A stretch of 64,000 bases of DNA from Symbiodinium natans (lineage: Eukaryota; Sar; Dinophyceae; Suessiales; Symbiodiniaceae). The position numbers and the translations under genes were made by a program. Below, piece after piece: positions 1 through 10,625 of the stretch. A model generated the notes under the pieces. That model did no database searches. It had not been told where the DNA came from and saw nothing but the letters and a program-made list of their open reading frames with translations. The stretch spans positions 136,501 to 200,500 of the forward strand of contig CAJNDS010002297.1 of NCBI GenBank assembly GCA_905221605.1, written 5' to 3'. How positions within the stretch are numbered: the stretch's first letter is position 1; each line of letters opens with the position of its first letter.

Positions 1-47
1 TAAGTAAAGTTATGATTGGGTTACTAAGTACCATGAGCCTCCAAGTA
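1..47. mobile_element. Partial MITE-like element, family 1 (right end)
   Basis: The sequence ending in ACCATGAGCCTCCAAGT matches the right terminal repeat of the element at 27,907-28,051. The left end lies outside the window. Confidence 0.5.
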
Positions 48-49
48 GT

Positions 50-183
50 CCTCAAGAACTCCAAGCGCTGGTGGCTTCGAAGAGCCTTTGCCTCAAGGAG
101 GTCCCCGAAGAGGTGCAGCGCCAGCTGCCACTGCAGCGCTTGCACACAGGAACTCATGGCAGCGTTGATACTGATCCTGGACT
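50..183 (-). CDS. Isolated PPR exon or fragment (about one repeat)
   Basis: The minus strand reads ISINAAMSSC followed by LQWQLALHLFGDL, one dinoflagellate-type PPR with both halves present. There is no start codon, and telomere-like and unclassified sequence surrounds it. It is either an exon of a fragmented PPR gene that runs leftward out of the window or a relic. The strand agrees with every other PPR piece here. Confidence 0.5.
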
Positions 184-779
184 CGGGCTTAGGATTTCGG
201 AGTTCGGAGAACATATTCCTAAATCCGATCCTCTTATTAAACCTTCCCTAAATCCGGTCGCTATAAGAGAACATCTACCACGTCCAGGTTCTTGAAGATT
301 GGGCTTTCGAGGACCCTGGTAACCTGTACAGCAGTTAACACCATTGCACATCTTTGAAACACACCCAACCACAACTCAGAATCCTAGTTCCGTGGGCAAA
401 AGCAAGTAGGCAACCTCTTGTACAATGAGACTATTCGGCCCCCTCCAAGACCCCCGTGAATCAAGGGCGGGGGAAGGGCGGGGGAAGCAACAACTGCCCT
501 AACACTACAAGCCGTTTTTGCTTAGCCCTAAACCATCAACACGAAATCATAAACAGCCAAAGGTCACGTTGGGAGCCACCCCGACCAGCACCATGCCCAG
601 AAGGAGAGCCAAGGCAGCTTGCCACTGCTTGGCCTTCTCATGCAACAACCCCCCCCCCCCACGGGTTGCAAGTTCAGGGTTCGGGAGATTTGGGGGGGGG
701 GGGGGGGGGGGGCTTGTTTGGGGCAGTCATGGTCTTGGGCCTTGGAGGGCTCTTCGTATTCTCGGTTGCAGGCCTTCCT
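184..779. other. Non-coding stretch with poly-C and poly-G runs
   Basis: No convincing coding sequence. It holds a short C run near 650 and about 21 consecutive G at 692-712. Open frames over these runs are low-complexity shadows. Confidence 0.5.
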
Positions 780-862
780 TTGGGGCTTCAGGGCACGTTG
801 CCGTGCCTTCTCACAAGCGCTGATGGCAGCACTGAAGGAGACGACCTGTGCGCGGAGAGCCC
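780..862 (-). CDS. Isolated PPR first-half exon or fragment
   Basis: The minus strand encodes VSFSAAISACEKA, the conserved first half of a PPR. The expected WQ-AL-LL second half does not follow in frame; the reading continues into Lys/Arg-rich sequence. This fits an exon that ends just after ACEK or a decayed repeat. Confidence 0.5.
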
Positions 863-1688
863 GCCGAATTAGAGTTTTGAGAACTCGACATGAATTAGAA
901 CTGGCTATTTCTGTCGGAATCCAAAAAGCGCGTACTTTCCTCGGGTAGTTCGATTGTATATACAAAAGAAGGTTAACCACGGAAGCGCCTGTGTGAAAGC
1001 CCGGAGCCCTAAACCCTTCAACCCGAAACCCTCAACTTCAACCCGTAAACCCTAAACCAAAAAGGGTGCAGACTTGAAAGCTGAAGTGACGTTGGGCACC
1101 ACCTCCGCCACCACCATGATCGAAAGCAGCTGAAGACCTCGCTTGTGCCGGTTAACCCTCTTTATGGACTCTACAGCAAATTGCGGTTTAGGGTTTAGGG
1201 ATAGGGCCATTCGGGTTTGTTGAACAGAAAAATTGACAGGGGGCATTGTGCTTGTAGAAAGTACAGTGTTTCAGGAGTAGGCTACTTGGGCTTCGAGCTT
1301 GAAAGGACATGTAGGGCTTACCTGGGCTCGGGGCCTGTCGTGCTTCTTCCTGGGAAGGATTCTATTGAAACCCTACACAAGCCAATTCAAGACCTGACCC
1401 CTGAACCCTGTACGTTGCGCAACATGCTTTGCTTTATCGATGTTCGAGGATCAGCACCCCGACAACTACAGCATCTCTTCGAGCAGAATTATAGGGGCAT
1501 CAATGCAGGAAGGGCGCCTAAATCGTTGTTCGAGGAAGAGTATTAAAAACCGGAAGGCGCGCAACGACAAGACACGATCCGATCTTCCTTTTGTCCGGTC
1601 CTAAGCCCTGCGCCCACAACCCAAAACCCTATAAGTCCTAGAACGCTGAAAAAACAAAACCAAACAAAAAAGACTCCCAAGGGCTGTC
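863..1688. other. Intronic or intergenic stretch
   Basis: It contains scattered degenerate CCCTAAA units (around 1,005-1,060 and 1,190) and no recognisable protein. An open frame of 109 codons at 1,217-1,546 has no protein-like composition or family resemblance. Confidence 0.4.
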
Positions 1689-1775
1689 TTAGTGGCCCAA
1701 CTGCCACTTGAGGGCCTTCTCGCAGGCGCTGATGGCGGCGTTGTAGGAAATGACGTCCGGTTGCAAACCGGCCTC
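1689..1775 (-). CDS. Isolated PPR exon or fragment
   Basis: The minus strand reads LQPDVISYNAAISACEKA then LKWQLGH and a stop. That is a complete first half plus the WQ anchor of the second. The helix after WQ is missing, so it is a relic or an exon end. Confidence 0.55.
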   Translation of the reverse strand, partial: EAGLQPDVISYNAAISACEKALKWQLGH

Positions 1776-1851
1776 TGGCTGTAAGCCGAGGCCGAAAAAT
1801 TGGCCCCTTCTTTGGGATCCCTGTTCGGGTTGAGGGTGTAGGGTTTGGGGT

Positions 1852-1949
1852 TGGGATGTTCCCGGATATACTAACAGTCTCAATAGGGATTATAATAGGG
1901 GGTGCTACAATCCCCATTAAGGATTGGTAGTATAAGGGCGAACATCCCA
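1852..1949. mobile_element. MITE-like element, family 2
   Basis: About 98 bp bounded by inverted repeats: TGGGATGTTCCC on the left and its imperfect complement GAACATCCCA on the right. The inner part of the repeat (ACTAACAGTC...AATAGGGATT) also pairs. Related copies lie at 27,706, 31,381 and 46,564. There is no coding capacity. Confidence 0.65.
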
Positions 1950-2200
1950 AGTTTGGGGTTTGGGTTGGGGGTTTGGGGGCTAGGGTTTGGGGTTTTGCTG
2001 TCTAGGAGTCGAGGATGTGGCCTGGTATCGGTTGAAGGTGATAAGCCCTACAACACGCATTCCTGGAATTCCCATACTTCCTATACGTCTCGAAAAGTCT
2101 TGATAACCCACTTCCGATGATGCCTGATTGTCCTGAACTTGAACATTTCTACAAGACCCCGACTATAGGCCCTTTGAGCCCTGCAGCACTAGACTCACTA

Positions 2201-2303
2201 GACCCAGGAGTAACCTGGGAATAAAAAGGGTGCCCGTTTTTGGTTTAAAAGGGGCTTATCAGTTTTAAGGGAACCTAAACCCCAACAAAAAGGGGAATAA
2301 GGG
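2201..2303. mobile_element. Dispersed repeat, family 4, copy 1
   Basis: A segment of about 100 bp starting GACCCAGGAGTAACCTGGGA and ending AAAAAGGGGAATAAGGG recurs with moderate divergence at 46,871-46,963. Terminal inverted repeats are not obvious. It is a non-coding dispersed repeat of unknown class. Confidence 0.55.
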
Positions 2304-2304
2304 A

Positions 2305-2373
2305 GCCCTAAACCCTAAACCCTAAACCCTAAACCCTAAACCCTAAACCCTAAACCCTAAACCCTAAACCCTA
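2305..2373 (-). repeat. Telomere-like array (CCCTAAA)n
   Basis: About ten nearly perfect head-to-tail CCCTAAA heptamers. Plant-type TTTAGGG telomere repeat is known from dinoflagellates. The array is interstitial here. Confidence 0.9.
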
Positions 2374-2489
2374 ACACCAGGGCTTGAAACCACTGGCCTT
2401 GGGTAGGTCCGACAGGAGTTTGGCTGCCTGCTGCCATTCCAGCCTCTTCCTTGGGGATGGGCTGAACCCTCGCAGGGTCCCGGAGATTG

Positions 2490-2550
2490 AGGGTTTAGGG
2501 TTTGGGGTTTGGGGTTTGGGGTTTGGGGTTTGGGGTTTGGGGTTTAGGCT
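2490..2550 (+). repeat. Variant telomere-like array (TTTGGGG)n
   Basis: About seven units of GTTTGGG with the extra-G variant dominating and canonical units at the edges. The variant seems to have been amplified locally. Confidence 0.8.
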
Positions 2551-2969
2551 TTAGGGGTTGGTAGGCTCCAGGGTTTTGACCCTAGACCCTAATTAAGCCT
2601 TTAAGCCCTTACAGTGACACCGATGGGGGTAAATATGGAATACACTACCCAAAGGGTCCTAGTGTAGTATTTCTGGAATCGGATACCCAGAAACCCTACT
2701 ATGGATCGGGCTTCTGGTATACCAAATTCTGCACTGGATCCTACAAAGTCCTAAACCCTACGCCCTAAAACTCTAAACCCTCAACCCGACGCCCTAAAAG
2801 CCTAGACCCAAAACCCTACTAGAGCCTAAACCTCAAAAGTGTAAAACCCAAAGACCTAAAAACACTCTTGAATCCAAAACCACAAAACCTAAAAACGCTC
2901 TTAAGTCTAAAACCCCAAAACCCAAAAACCCGTTTATAAATGTTTGCGAAACATGTTCTACATCACCCC

Positions 2970-3042
2970 GAAGGTTCTCGCAGGCGCTGATGGCGGCGTT
3001 GAAGCTGGTACGATCGGGCGAGACGTCGGATTGCACCATCTC
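2970..3042 (-). CDS. Isolated PPR first-half exon or fragment
   Basis: The minus strand reads SPDRTSFNAAISACEN, a PPR first half. It loses PPR character straight after ACE(N), where other exons of this class also stop. Confidence 0.5.
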
Positions 3043-3144
3043 CTTCCTTAGTTTTCCTTAGGGCTTTGCGGGTTTAAGGTTTAAGGGGTGGTTGGGTTGA
3101 GGGCTATGGGTTTAAGGCTTATAGGGGCAATGCTCACTGGGGTG

Positions 3145-4500
3145 TCAAGACTTGAGGTACGTGGTGTAACTTGCAGCTTTTTTTTGACCTAGTTTCAGAA
3201 TGTGAAGTGCAATCTCCCACTGGCCACCCTTCTGGCATGCGCTGAGGGCAGCATTGAAGCTGATTCCGTCTGGTGACAAGGCACCCGTGAACATCTGGAA
3301 CAGTATTGAAAGAGCCACCTGCCAGCGAGTGCCCTTCTCACATGCGCTGGTTGCTGCATTCAAGCTGATTCTGCTGGGGCGCATGCTCAGCAGCGGCATG
3401 TCTGAAAGGAGGCGCAGGGCCACCTGCCACCGTCCTGCTTTTTCGCAGGCAGTTATGGCAGCGTTGGTCATGATCGTGTCTGGTGTCACTTGAGCTGATC
3501 TAGAATCCGACAGCAGGTGCACTGCAAGAAGCCAGTGCCCGCATCTTGCACATGCACTCATTGCAGCACTGAAGCTGATCTTATCTGGCATGATCCCGAG
3601 CACAGGCATGCATGCCAGGAAAGACAAGGCCATCTGCCACTCTTCCCCTTTCTCACAAGCAGTTAGGACGGCATTCATGGTCACGTTGTTTGGTGAACTT
3701 TGGCTACCAACCATGTCCCAGAAAAGAAGGGAAGCTACCTGCCAGCAACCGTCAGTTGCACAAGCACTGATGGCTGCACTGTGGCTGTATGAATTCGGCT
3801 CCACATTCGCTCTCTGCATGTCTGACCACAGTTGTACGGCCGGTGGCCACTGCCCACACTTCGCACAGGCGCTGATGGCGGCGCTGTAGCTAAACTCATT
3901 TGCCTCTGTCGCTGCCTCTTGCATGGCGGACAGGACGTCCGAGGCCATCTCCCAACGCCTCCCCTTCCCCAAGGCGCTGATGGCGGCGCTGAAGGTGACG
4001 GTGCCTGGGCCGAGGAGGGAATCGTGTGCAAGGTCCAGGTGCTGGAGCACACGTAGAAGTGCTATAAACCAACAGTCGAGGCAACAAGAACAGCCCTTAA
4101 GTTGCAGTCCTTAACAAAACCTGAGCTCTGACCCAACCTAGTCGCTTGGCGTGGACTTTGCCGCCCATAAGTCCTCCAAAACTCCCAAAGCAAGCTGCCA
4201 CTGCCGGGTCTGTGCATGGCGGCCCAGAGCCAGTACACTCCCCCGCTGCTCGCCCGCAAGCTTCTCTTTGCCATCGTCCGCTACATCCATCGTCGCAGGC
4301 GCTTTGGGGTCCGCATGGGGTTGCAGCTTCGTTGAGAAGTGTGGCGACAGCATCTCGTCCAAAGCGTGGCAGGTGCTGAAGGTAGCCCTACTCACCGTGA
4401 CAAGGAGAAGGAAGAGGGCGCTGAGGAAGAAACACCATGCGGGTTCTCTATTTCTGCTTCTTACTTGTTTGGTTGGAGGTTCAGGGTACTTTAAACCCAA
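3145..4500 (-). CDS. PPR protein, about 8 repeats, with hydrophobic N-terminal exon
   Basis: PPR proteins are helical-repeat RNA binders, usually acting in plastid or mitochondrial RNA processing. The main exon (4,0xx-3,145) carries about eight 35-residue repeats, each with an A-I-S-A-C core followed by W(Q/E)-A, and ends KLGQKKAASYTTYLKS. An upstream exon on the same strand (4,138-4,500) carries a hydrophobic segment WCFFLSALFLLLVTVSR, which may be a targeting signal or membrane anchor, and an initial PPR half ending RQWQLALGVLEDLWAAK. Joining the two requires a short intron of about 60-90 bp near 4,137-4,065. This is inferred because the reading frame stops at 4,138 exactly where a repeat needs completing. 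No ATG lies in frame before the hydrophobic segment, and the exon's 5' edge abuts a MITE-like element (4,472-4,612), so the true start is uncertain. Confidence 0.75.
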
Positions 4501-4612
4501 GCAGATGTGTAGCTATAGCCCACTTAGAAGCCCCTTAAGTACCCTGACAGGATTATTGTATAGGGTTCTAAGTACAGGTATAATTCGGGTTAAGTACCAC
4601 GAACCTCCAAGT
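4472..4612. mobile_element. MITE-like element, family 1
   Basis: About 141 bp with imperfect terminal inverted repeats: GTTGGAGGTTCAGGGTAC on the left and TAAGTACCACGAACCTCCAA on the right. It abuts or overlaps the 5' edge of the hydrophobic PPR exon, so the first residues of that open frame are element-derived. Confidence 0.6.
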
Positions 4613-4765
4613 CGGAATTAGGGTGAGTGGGGGGGAACGGGGGAACTGTGAAGCTACTCCCCCAATTTAAACGGTTCAAGAAACAAAGGAAAGAACTCCA
4701 GAAGGCGACAGAGGTTCCCATCCCTGAGGATCCTAAATCCTGAACCCTAAACCCTAACTACCAAT

Positions 4766-4828
4766 TAAACCCTAAACCCTAAACCCTAAACCCTAAACCC
4801 TAAACCCTAAACCCTAAACCCTAAACCC
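4766..4828 (-). repeat. Telomere-like array (CCCTAAA)n
   Basis: Nine or so perfect heptamers. Degenerate units precede them from 4,741. Confidence 0.9.
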
Positions 4829-5129
4829 CAAACAACCCTTCTCTCCCGGCCCCCTGATGTCCTCCCATGTTATATACGGGACATGCTTGCACATGAAGTA
4901 TGTGCGGGCCCACGTAGTGAGCATCGATTCCAGGGCTCGTAAGTGAAGGGTTTAGGGTTTAGGGTTCAGGGTAGAGGGTTCAGGGCTTGGGGTTTAAAAG
5001 TTTAGGGTTTTAGGGCTACGTCTTTTAGCCTAAGCCTTGTGGGGCTTGTAGCGCAATGCTCTCAGACCGAAGGGCTTTTGGTATGTGACGGGGGCGGTTA
5101 TTATTTGATATGTTTCTGTAGAAGAGTTA

Positions 5130-5310
5130 CCTCAAAACACACACACACACATATCCACCCACGCACGCCACGCCACGCCACGCCACGCGACGCGACGCGA
5201 CGCGACGCGGCGCGGCGCGACGTCGCGACCAAAGAGAGGTCCGACTTTGTTGCGTGCAGCGACCAAAGACCTTCTTCAAAACACACACACACACACATAC
5301 ACCTTTGCAC
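5130..5310. repeat. CA microsatellite flanking a GCCAC/GCGAC pentamer array
   Basis: Two CA runs, each preceded by TCAAAA, lie about 140 bp apart. They bracket a pentamer array that grades from CGCCA to CGCGA to CGCGG. The motif GCGACCAAAGA occurs twice inside. Confidence 0.85.
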
Positions 5311-5694
5311 TTCTAGTGACTATGAAGCTGTAGAAAATATATAAACACCGAAAACCTACAGAAACAACACCTTCAATCCCACGTGAAGCAATCGAGGCCC
5401 TCCCCCTCCAAGGGCACCCATTGGCAATTCGCTTGCGTTTTCCTCCCCGCGCGCTGCCGGCAAGATCCACGCGGATCCTACAACCCTATCCGGCAGAACT
5501 GAGGGAGCCAGGTATACGCTGAAAGCTGCAGTGCTCGAACAAGCTCACCCAAAAATCATATCTACACAAATTACCTTCCATCCCGATTTAGTGCGTCAAC
5601 TGCCGGCGAACCTGGGGAATAAATTTGTGCTGGATGCTCGAAGGCAGCCCCAACGACAGCCACCAAAATCCATAGGCGATGGGGTTACAAGGAT

Positions 5695-5804
5695 TAGGTA
5701 GCCCGGTAACCATAGCACAATATGCGTACCCTTGTTTGGTTCGGTTGCTGTAGAAAAGGGAACCTTGAACCAAAAAAGGGACAAGGGTACCACAGGGCTA
5801 CCAA
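5695..5804. mobile_element. MITE-like element, family 5
   Basis: Bounded by TAGGTAGCCCGG on the left and GGGCTACCAAG on the right, with an inner inverted pair GTACCCTTGT and ACAAGGGTAC. Related copies are at 37,005 and 51,201. It lies just downstream of the PPR gene stop codon at 5,798 and partly overlaps the end of that reading frame. Confidence 0.6.
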
Positions 5805-7486
5805 GAAGGAGGTAGGGGGGAAGAGGCCAAGGTCAGCAAGTCAGACACAGCGCGGCGATACCGGCCGCGCTGGCAGGCGGCAATAGCTAGGCTGAAGCTC
5901 AAGATATTGGGCTCCAATGTGGAGGAGAGCATGGAAGAGAGCAGATGCAGTGCAAGCTGCCACTGCCGACCCTTCTCTGCAGCAGCGATAGCCGCATTGA
6001 AGGTAATTTCGTTGGGCGTCACCCTTTGGGCAAGCATGGTAGAGAGAAGCAGGAGTGCAACCTTCCATTGCCCACTCTTCTCGCAGGCGCTGATTGCAGC
6101 ACTGAAAGTCACCCTGTTTGGGAAGAGGCTGCAGGAGTAGAGGCTGCCAAAGAGTTTTAGTGCTACCTGCCATTGCGAACCCTTCTCGCATGCGCTGATG
6201 GAGGAGTTGTAGCTGATGACTCCCGGCGCTAGATGCCGGCGTCGCATGTCTGAAAGCTGCTGGCATGCCCGCTGCCACTGGGCTGCCTTCTCACAGGCGC
6301 TGATGCTGGCATTAAAAGAGACCTCGTTGGGGGCAAGCCGTGCAACTCCGATGGCTTCAAAAAGGGCCAGAGCCACTTCCCACAAAGCTGCAGCAGCCGC
6401 GGCGCTGATTGATGTATTGTAGCTGACAAGATCGGGACAAAGCCTGGCTGAGGGAAGCTCAGCCAACATGCACACGGCCAATTCCCACTGCTTGCCTTGG
6501 CCGCAGGCATTCATGGCGGAATTGAAGCTCACACAATCAGCAGTTAACTTGCGCAGGCTCATCGAGGACAGAGTCTGCAAGGCCCACTGCCACTGGCTAG
6601 CTTTCGCGCAGGCGCTGATGCAGGAGTTCAAGGTAATTTCGTTGGGCTTCACCTTGACATCTTGCATCCAGGCGAGAACTTCCAGAGCAGCTTGCCAGTG
6701 TCCTGCCTTCTCACAGGCACTGACCGCAGAGCTGAAGGCAACTACGTTGGGAACTATGTCCAAAAAGGGCATCTCTCCGAGCAGTCCCAGTGCAACTTGC
6801 CACTGACCGCCGCCCTCACAGGCAGAGATGGCAGCACTGAAGCTGACCACATTTGGCTCCATGGTGCCCTGCATCATGCACTCCAGTAAATGACCTCCCA
6901 GCTGCCATTTCGCACTGTTCGCGCATGCGCTGAGCGCGGCATTGCAGCTGATCGTGTTGGGTGGGATGCCACAGGGCTCCATCTCCCAGAGTAGCTGCAG
7001 TGCAGTCCTCCATTGTGCCCTGGCAGCGCATGCGCTAATCGCACTGCCAAACGTCACCACGCTCGGCGTGCACTGCATCTCAAGCATCTTAGAAAAGCAC
7101 TGCAAGGCCAGCTGCCATGCCCCACCCTTCTCACAAGCACTCACTGAGGCGTTGAAGGTGACTTGGCTGGGTAGGATGCGGGATGCCAGCATGTCCGGAA
7201 GGGCCTGCAGTCCCATCTGCCACTGCGCACCCCGCTGGCAGGCACTAATGGCGGAGCTGATGCTGAACCTTATGGGACACTCACGGAGGAATGTAGGGAA
7301 CTGGGGAGTTGGGTACCGGAGATCCCCCCGAATCCTCCAAAGGATTATATGGGGCTTCCAATTGTCTACCAGGGTTTAGGGTTTAGGGTTCAGGGTCCCT
7401 CATGGAAGCACAGCCGAGGATCACGTCAGCCCTACACGAATGGCGCTCCATCCCAGAGAGCAGCTGCAGTGCCTTCTGCCATGCGC
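5798..7486 (-). CDS. PPR protein, about 13 repeats, with an upstream half-repeat exon
   Basis: The large exon (7,268-5,798) encodes about thirteen tandem PPRs of the SFNAAISACEKG--WQ-AL type and ends LTLASSPLPPSW. It is a predicted organelle RNA-binding protein. Reading upstream, the frame stays PPR-like past the first ATG (7,216) back to RFSISSAISACQRGAQWQM, so that ATG is internal and the exon most likely opens at an AAG|G acceptor at 7,268. A second exon (7,486 to about 7,412) reads GAWQKALQLLSGMERHSC after a TTTTCAG|G acceptor and supplies the missing second half of the preceding repeat. The intron between them contains CCCTAAA units (7,375-7,400). The gene probably has further 5' exons. 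The repeat with the largest departure from consensus lacks the usual ACEK motif (residues DLVSYNTSISAAAAAALWE). Confidence 0.75.
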
Positions 7487-8183
7487 CTGAAAAGATTGCA
7501 CTCCTAAAAACCTTAGGTTTGGGATTTAGGGCTAAGTATTTATCGTGTTAGGGTGATTGCAACTTTGTTTTCTAAGGTTTTAGGGTTTAGTAGGGCCCTA
7601 TGACCCTACAACCCCATAACCCTTCGACACGACAAGGGAAAAAGATCACGAAGTGTCGATCCGCCACAAACTTGGGGGATTGATTCAACTGTTTAGCCTC
7701 TTTTTTTGTGGCACCCCTCAAACTATCGATCCTCAAGGAAGGCTCAAGAGGTTTAGGGGAGTTGGGTTTTTGTTGGAGGAGGCGAGGGGTTAGGGGGTTA
7801 AAGAGGATGCCGATGCGGATGATGTCAACATAGCGGCCCCCTACTTGTTGATCATACGGTCTAGGGCACGCCTCCAACAAGGGAACCATAACCTAGGGAA
7901 CCCTTTAAAGCCCCCAAAAGCCCAAAAACCTAAAGCCCTACAAAGGGACCATCATCTTGGGAACTCTAGGCCTGAAATCCCTGCCCTCTCCCCCAACAAA
8001 AACTCAACCCCAAACCCTAAGCCCCAAATCCCCAAACCCTAAACCCCCAAACCCTAAACCCCAAATGCCCCAAACCCGAAACCCCAAACCCCAACGGCCT
8101 CCCTTGTCGAAGGAGTTCAACCCCAGGTTCAGAACCTTGGGAGGGCTTTTGAAGGGTTCATGGGCATGGGGTTGTGGCCTAAT

Positions 8184-8325
8184 TAGGGTTTAGGGTTTAG
8201 GGCTAGGGTTTAGGGTGTGGGGTTTAGGATTTAGGGTGTGGGGTTTAGGGTTTAGGGTTTAGGGTTTAGGGTTTAGGGTTTGGGGTTTGGGGTTTAGGGT
8301 TTAGGGTTTAGGGTTTAGGGTTTCG
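8184..8325 (+). repeat. Telomere-like array (TTTAGGG)n with variants
   Basis: About eighteen heptamers in plus orientation, with interspersed TGTGGGG and TTTGGGG variants. Confidence 0.9.
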
Positions 8326-8484
8326 GGACCGAAGTGAGAAACGACTAATGGGCATTTCCCGGCACCCCTTACCTACATCCGCCTTTTAACCCTGAACCCC
8401 AACACTAAGCTGATTTATAGGGTTGAGGGTTTAGGGTTCCGCGTTTCGGGCTTAGGGTCTCCCTAAGCCCTAAGCCCTGAGCCC

Positions 8485-8580
8485 TGAACCCTAACCCTAA
8501 ACCCTAAACCCTAAACCCTAAACCCCAATCCCTAAACCCTAAACCCTAAACCCTAAACCCTAAGCCCTAATCCCTAAAAC
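8485..8580 (-). repeat. Telomere-like array (CCCTAAA)n
   Basis: About a dozen heptamers, opposite in orientation to the array 160 bp upstream. Confidence 0.85.
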
Positions 8581-8599
8581 CCAAACACAAACCCAAGGA

Positions 8600-8672
8600 G
8601 CCACTTCGTTCATCTGCACGCCGGCTGTTGCGATGTGCGCCAGCATGTGGCCTACCACCTGCCACTGGCTAC
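8600..8672 (-). CDS. PPR second-half exon
   Basis: The minus strand opens after a CTGTCAG|G acceptor and reads SQWQVVGHMLAHIATAGVQM, the WQ-containing half of a PPR through to the start of the next repeat. It has no first half, as expected for a half-repeat exon. Confidence 0.55.
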
Positions 8673-8679
8673 CTGACAG

Positions 8680-8790
8680 GGCTCAGGGCTTAGGGCTTAG
8701 GGCTGCTTAGGGCTGCTTAGGGCTTGGGGCTTAGGGCTTAGGGCTTAGGGCTTAGGGCTGAGGGCTTAGGGATTATAGGGTTTAGGGAAG
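8680..8790 (+). repeat. TTAGGGC variant telomere-like array
   Basis: Tandem GGCTTAGGGCTTAGG units, a heptamer variant in which C replaces T after GGG. The canonical unit appears only at the end. Confidence 0.75.
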
Positions 8791-9214
8791 CCCCGCACCC
8801 CAAAATATCTTAGAAGGATCTGGAAGTATTCTCGGCCCCTAATGGTACCGAATGGCAAGATCTGATGAACTGGTTTTGGGGCCCGTTGACGTTTGGCGCC
8901 TGTTTTTGCGTAGGAATCCTTGAACCCTAAGCCCTAAACCCTTTTTCTGATAGGGTCCATACGGGGGCCCTACAAACAAGGGAACGAGAATGTAGGATTT
9001 AAAAAGAAAAAGCAATACTAACGGGAAAAAAGAAAGAACCGATAATCATATTCAGGTTCACATCGCCACAAGAAGTGAAGAGCGCACCATGAACAACCAA
9101 CTCGCCCTGTGTATTCTAGTAACCCAAGACTTAGTTCAATTCTTAGGGTTTCGGGCTGGGAAAGGGGCAAGGTACCTTAGGCTCCCCTCCCACCCCCCCC
9201 CCTCCCCCAGCCCC

Positions 9215-9329
9215 AATCGCACCCTTCTGGCAGGCTCGGAGTGCGGCGCCGTAACTGAAGATGTTCGCTGCCCCGGCAACCTCGAGAGCCTCCAACGCAT
9301 GCAGGGCCTCCGGCCACTGCGCCCCGTAC
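9215..9329 (-). CDS. PPR exon (second half plus next first half)
   Basis: It begins after a GCCCAG|G acceptor and reads YGAQWPEALHALEALEVAGA, then NIFSYGAALRACQKGA. It therefore covers one complete inter-repeat span and ends after ACQKG, where intron breaks recur in this region. Confidence 0.6.
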
Positions 9330-10125
9330 CTGGGCACCAAAGCTTCGACAGGAACCCAAAATGGTACAACCCCATGCGCCCTACGAACCCTCTACCCTTC
9401 AACCCTAAACCCCAAAAACCTTCAACCCCAAGCGGATATTTGGGTTTGGGGGTTCGGATTCGGGCCTTTATTTTGGGGGGCCGGAATTTTGAAGATGAAG
9501 CATCCTAGGGTACAAGGGGGGTTGAGGGTTTAGGGTTTAGGGTTTAGGGTCCAAGTGAAAGTGTCTCCACGTATCAGCCTGGCTGCCGCAGGAGCTCGAC
9601 ATTCGACGCGCGCACTCTGGGCGAATCCAGCCCGCGGGGCATTTACCACAAAGGCCGTGCGGCAAAGCAATCAGGGTAGCATACTAAACGCCCTTCTTTA
9701 AACCCCTTAAACCCCTTAAACCCTTTAAACCCTTTAAACCCTTTAAACCCTTTAAACCCATTAAACCCTTAAACCCTTACACCCTAAAACCCTAAAACCC
9801 TTAAACAACACTGGATCCTAAATCCGAAACCCTACAGGGGTGTGTTGGGTGCTCCAGAAGATGCCCCGGGGGTCCTTATTTCTGTATGAGGCCCTGCAGC
9901 TGAAGAAGCTTGATTCCTAACGCCTGCTGAGACAAGCAGTCGCCGAAACCCTAAACCCTTTCACGACCCTGTAAACCCTTTTTTCGCTCTACAAACCCTA
10001 GAAACTCTAGAGCCGCTATAAATCCTGTAAACCCTATGTAAGCCTATACCCTCTTTACCCTGAAGAGGACTTCAGCTTTGTGGACCTGAACGGAGGAACG
10101 CTACGATCGCCGTAAGGGTGTAAGG

Positions 10126-10199
10126 TTAGGGTTTAGGGTTTAGGGTTTAGGGTTTAGGGTTTAGGGTTTAGGGTTTAGGGTTTAGGGTTTAGGGTTTAG
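10126..10199 (+). repeat. Telomere-like array (TTTAGGG)n
   Basis: About ten perfect heptamers in plus orientation. Confidence 0.95.
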
Positions 10200-10432
10200 A
10201 GGAAGGATAGAGATAATCATCTTGCGGCAAAAGAGCAGTGTACCTCTTTACTTGATGCTGACACAGACCTGCAACGCGATCACTTACAGCAAAATACATA
10301 AATTTCAAAGAAGGGACGTGCAACGAATGGTATGTCTCATTTATAAAGGGGCTTATCTGGGTTACTCCAATCGGATCTCCAGGACTGAGGAGTTAAGGGG
10401 TCTTAGGTTTGAGCTTCTGCTTGGCATAAACA

Positions 10433-10497
10433 CAAACCCTAAACCCTAAACCCTAAACCCTAAACCCTAAACCCTAAACCCTAAACCCTAAACCCTA
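10433..10497 (-). repeat. Telomere-like array (CCCTAAA)n
   Basis: About nine perfect heptamers, inverted relative to the array at 10,126. Confidence 0.95.
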
Positions 10498-10625
10498 CAT
10501 CGTTGCCCACGGCAGAACTTCGCGATCCTTCGCCAGTTTAAGCAAGCGGTCGCATCTTACAGCAGCCCCGCGCCGCAAGCGCAGCAAGCCATCGGAGATG
10601 TTGAGCCAGAAGCCCTCTAAGGGTA
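10498..10625 (-). CDS. Possible unidentified exon
   Basis: The minus strand is open from a CCCTTAG acceptor-like site and reads GFWLNISDGLLRLRRGAAV and onward to REVLPWAT. It has balanced composition, unlike the repeats on either side. I do not recognise a family. Random openness over about 40 codons remains possible. Confidence 0.22.

Larger units (their letters stand above)
4613..5797. other. Intergenic stretch with telomere-like, CA and GCGAC repeats
   Basis: It holds CCCTAAA units at 4,741-4,828, TTTAGGG units at 4,947-5,015, and a duplicated CACACA/GCGAC block at 5,130-5,310. A family 5 element lies at 5,695-5,804. No gene is supported. Confidence 0.6.
7490..8599. other. Non-coding stretch with telomere-like arrays
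   Basis: The part from 7,590 to 8,100 is degenerate CCCTAAA/CCCCAAA sequence without a gene. Dense arrays follow at 8,184-8,325 and 8,485-8,580. Confidence 0.6.

Noticed and set aside
5400-5470. Kinesin-like DLAGS motif on the minus strand (VDLAGSARGG)
   Set aside because: Only five residues match and no other motor-domain motif lies nearby; chance resemblance.
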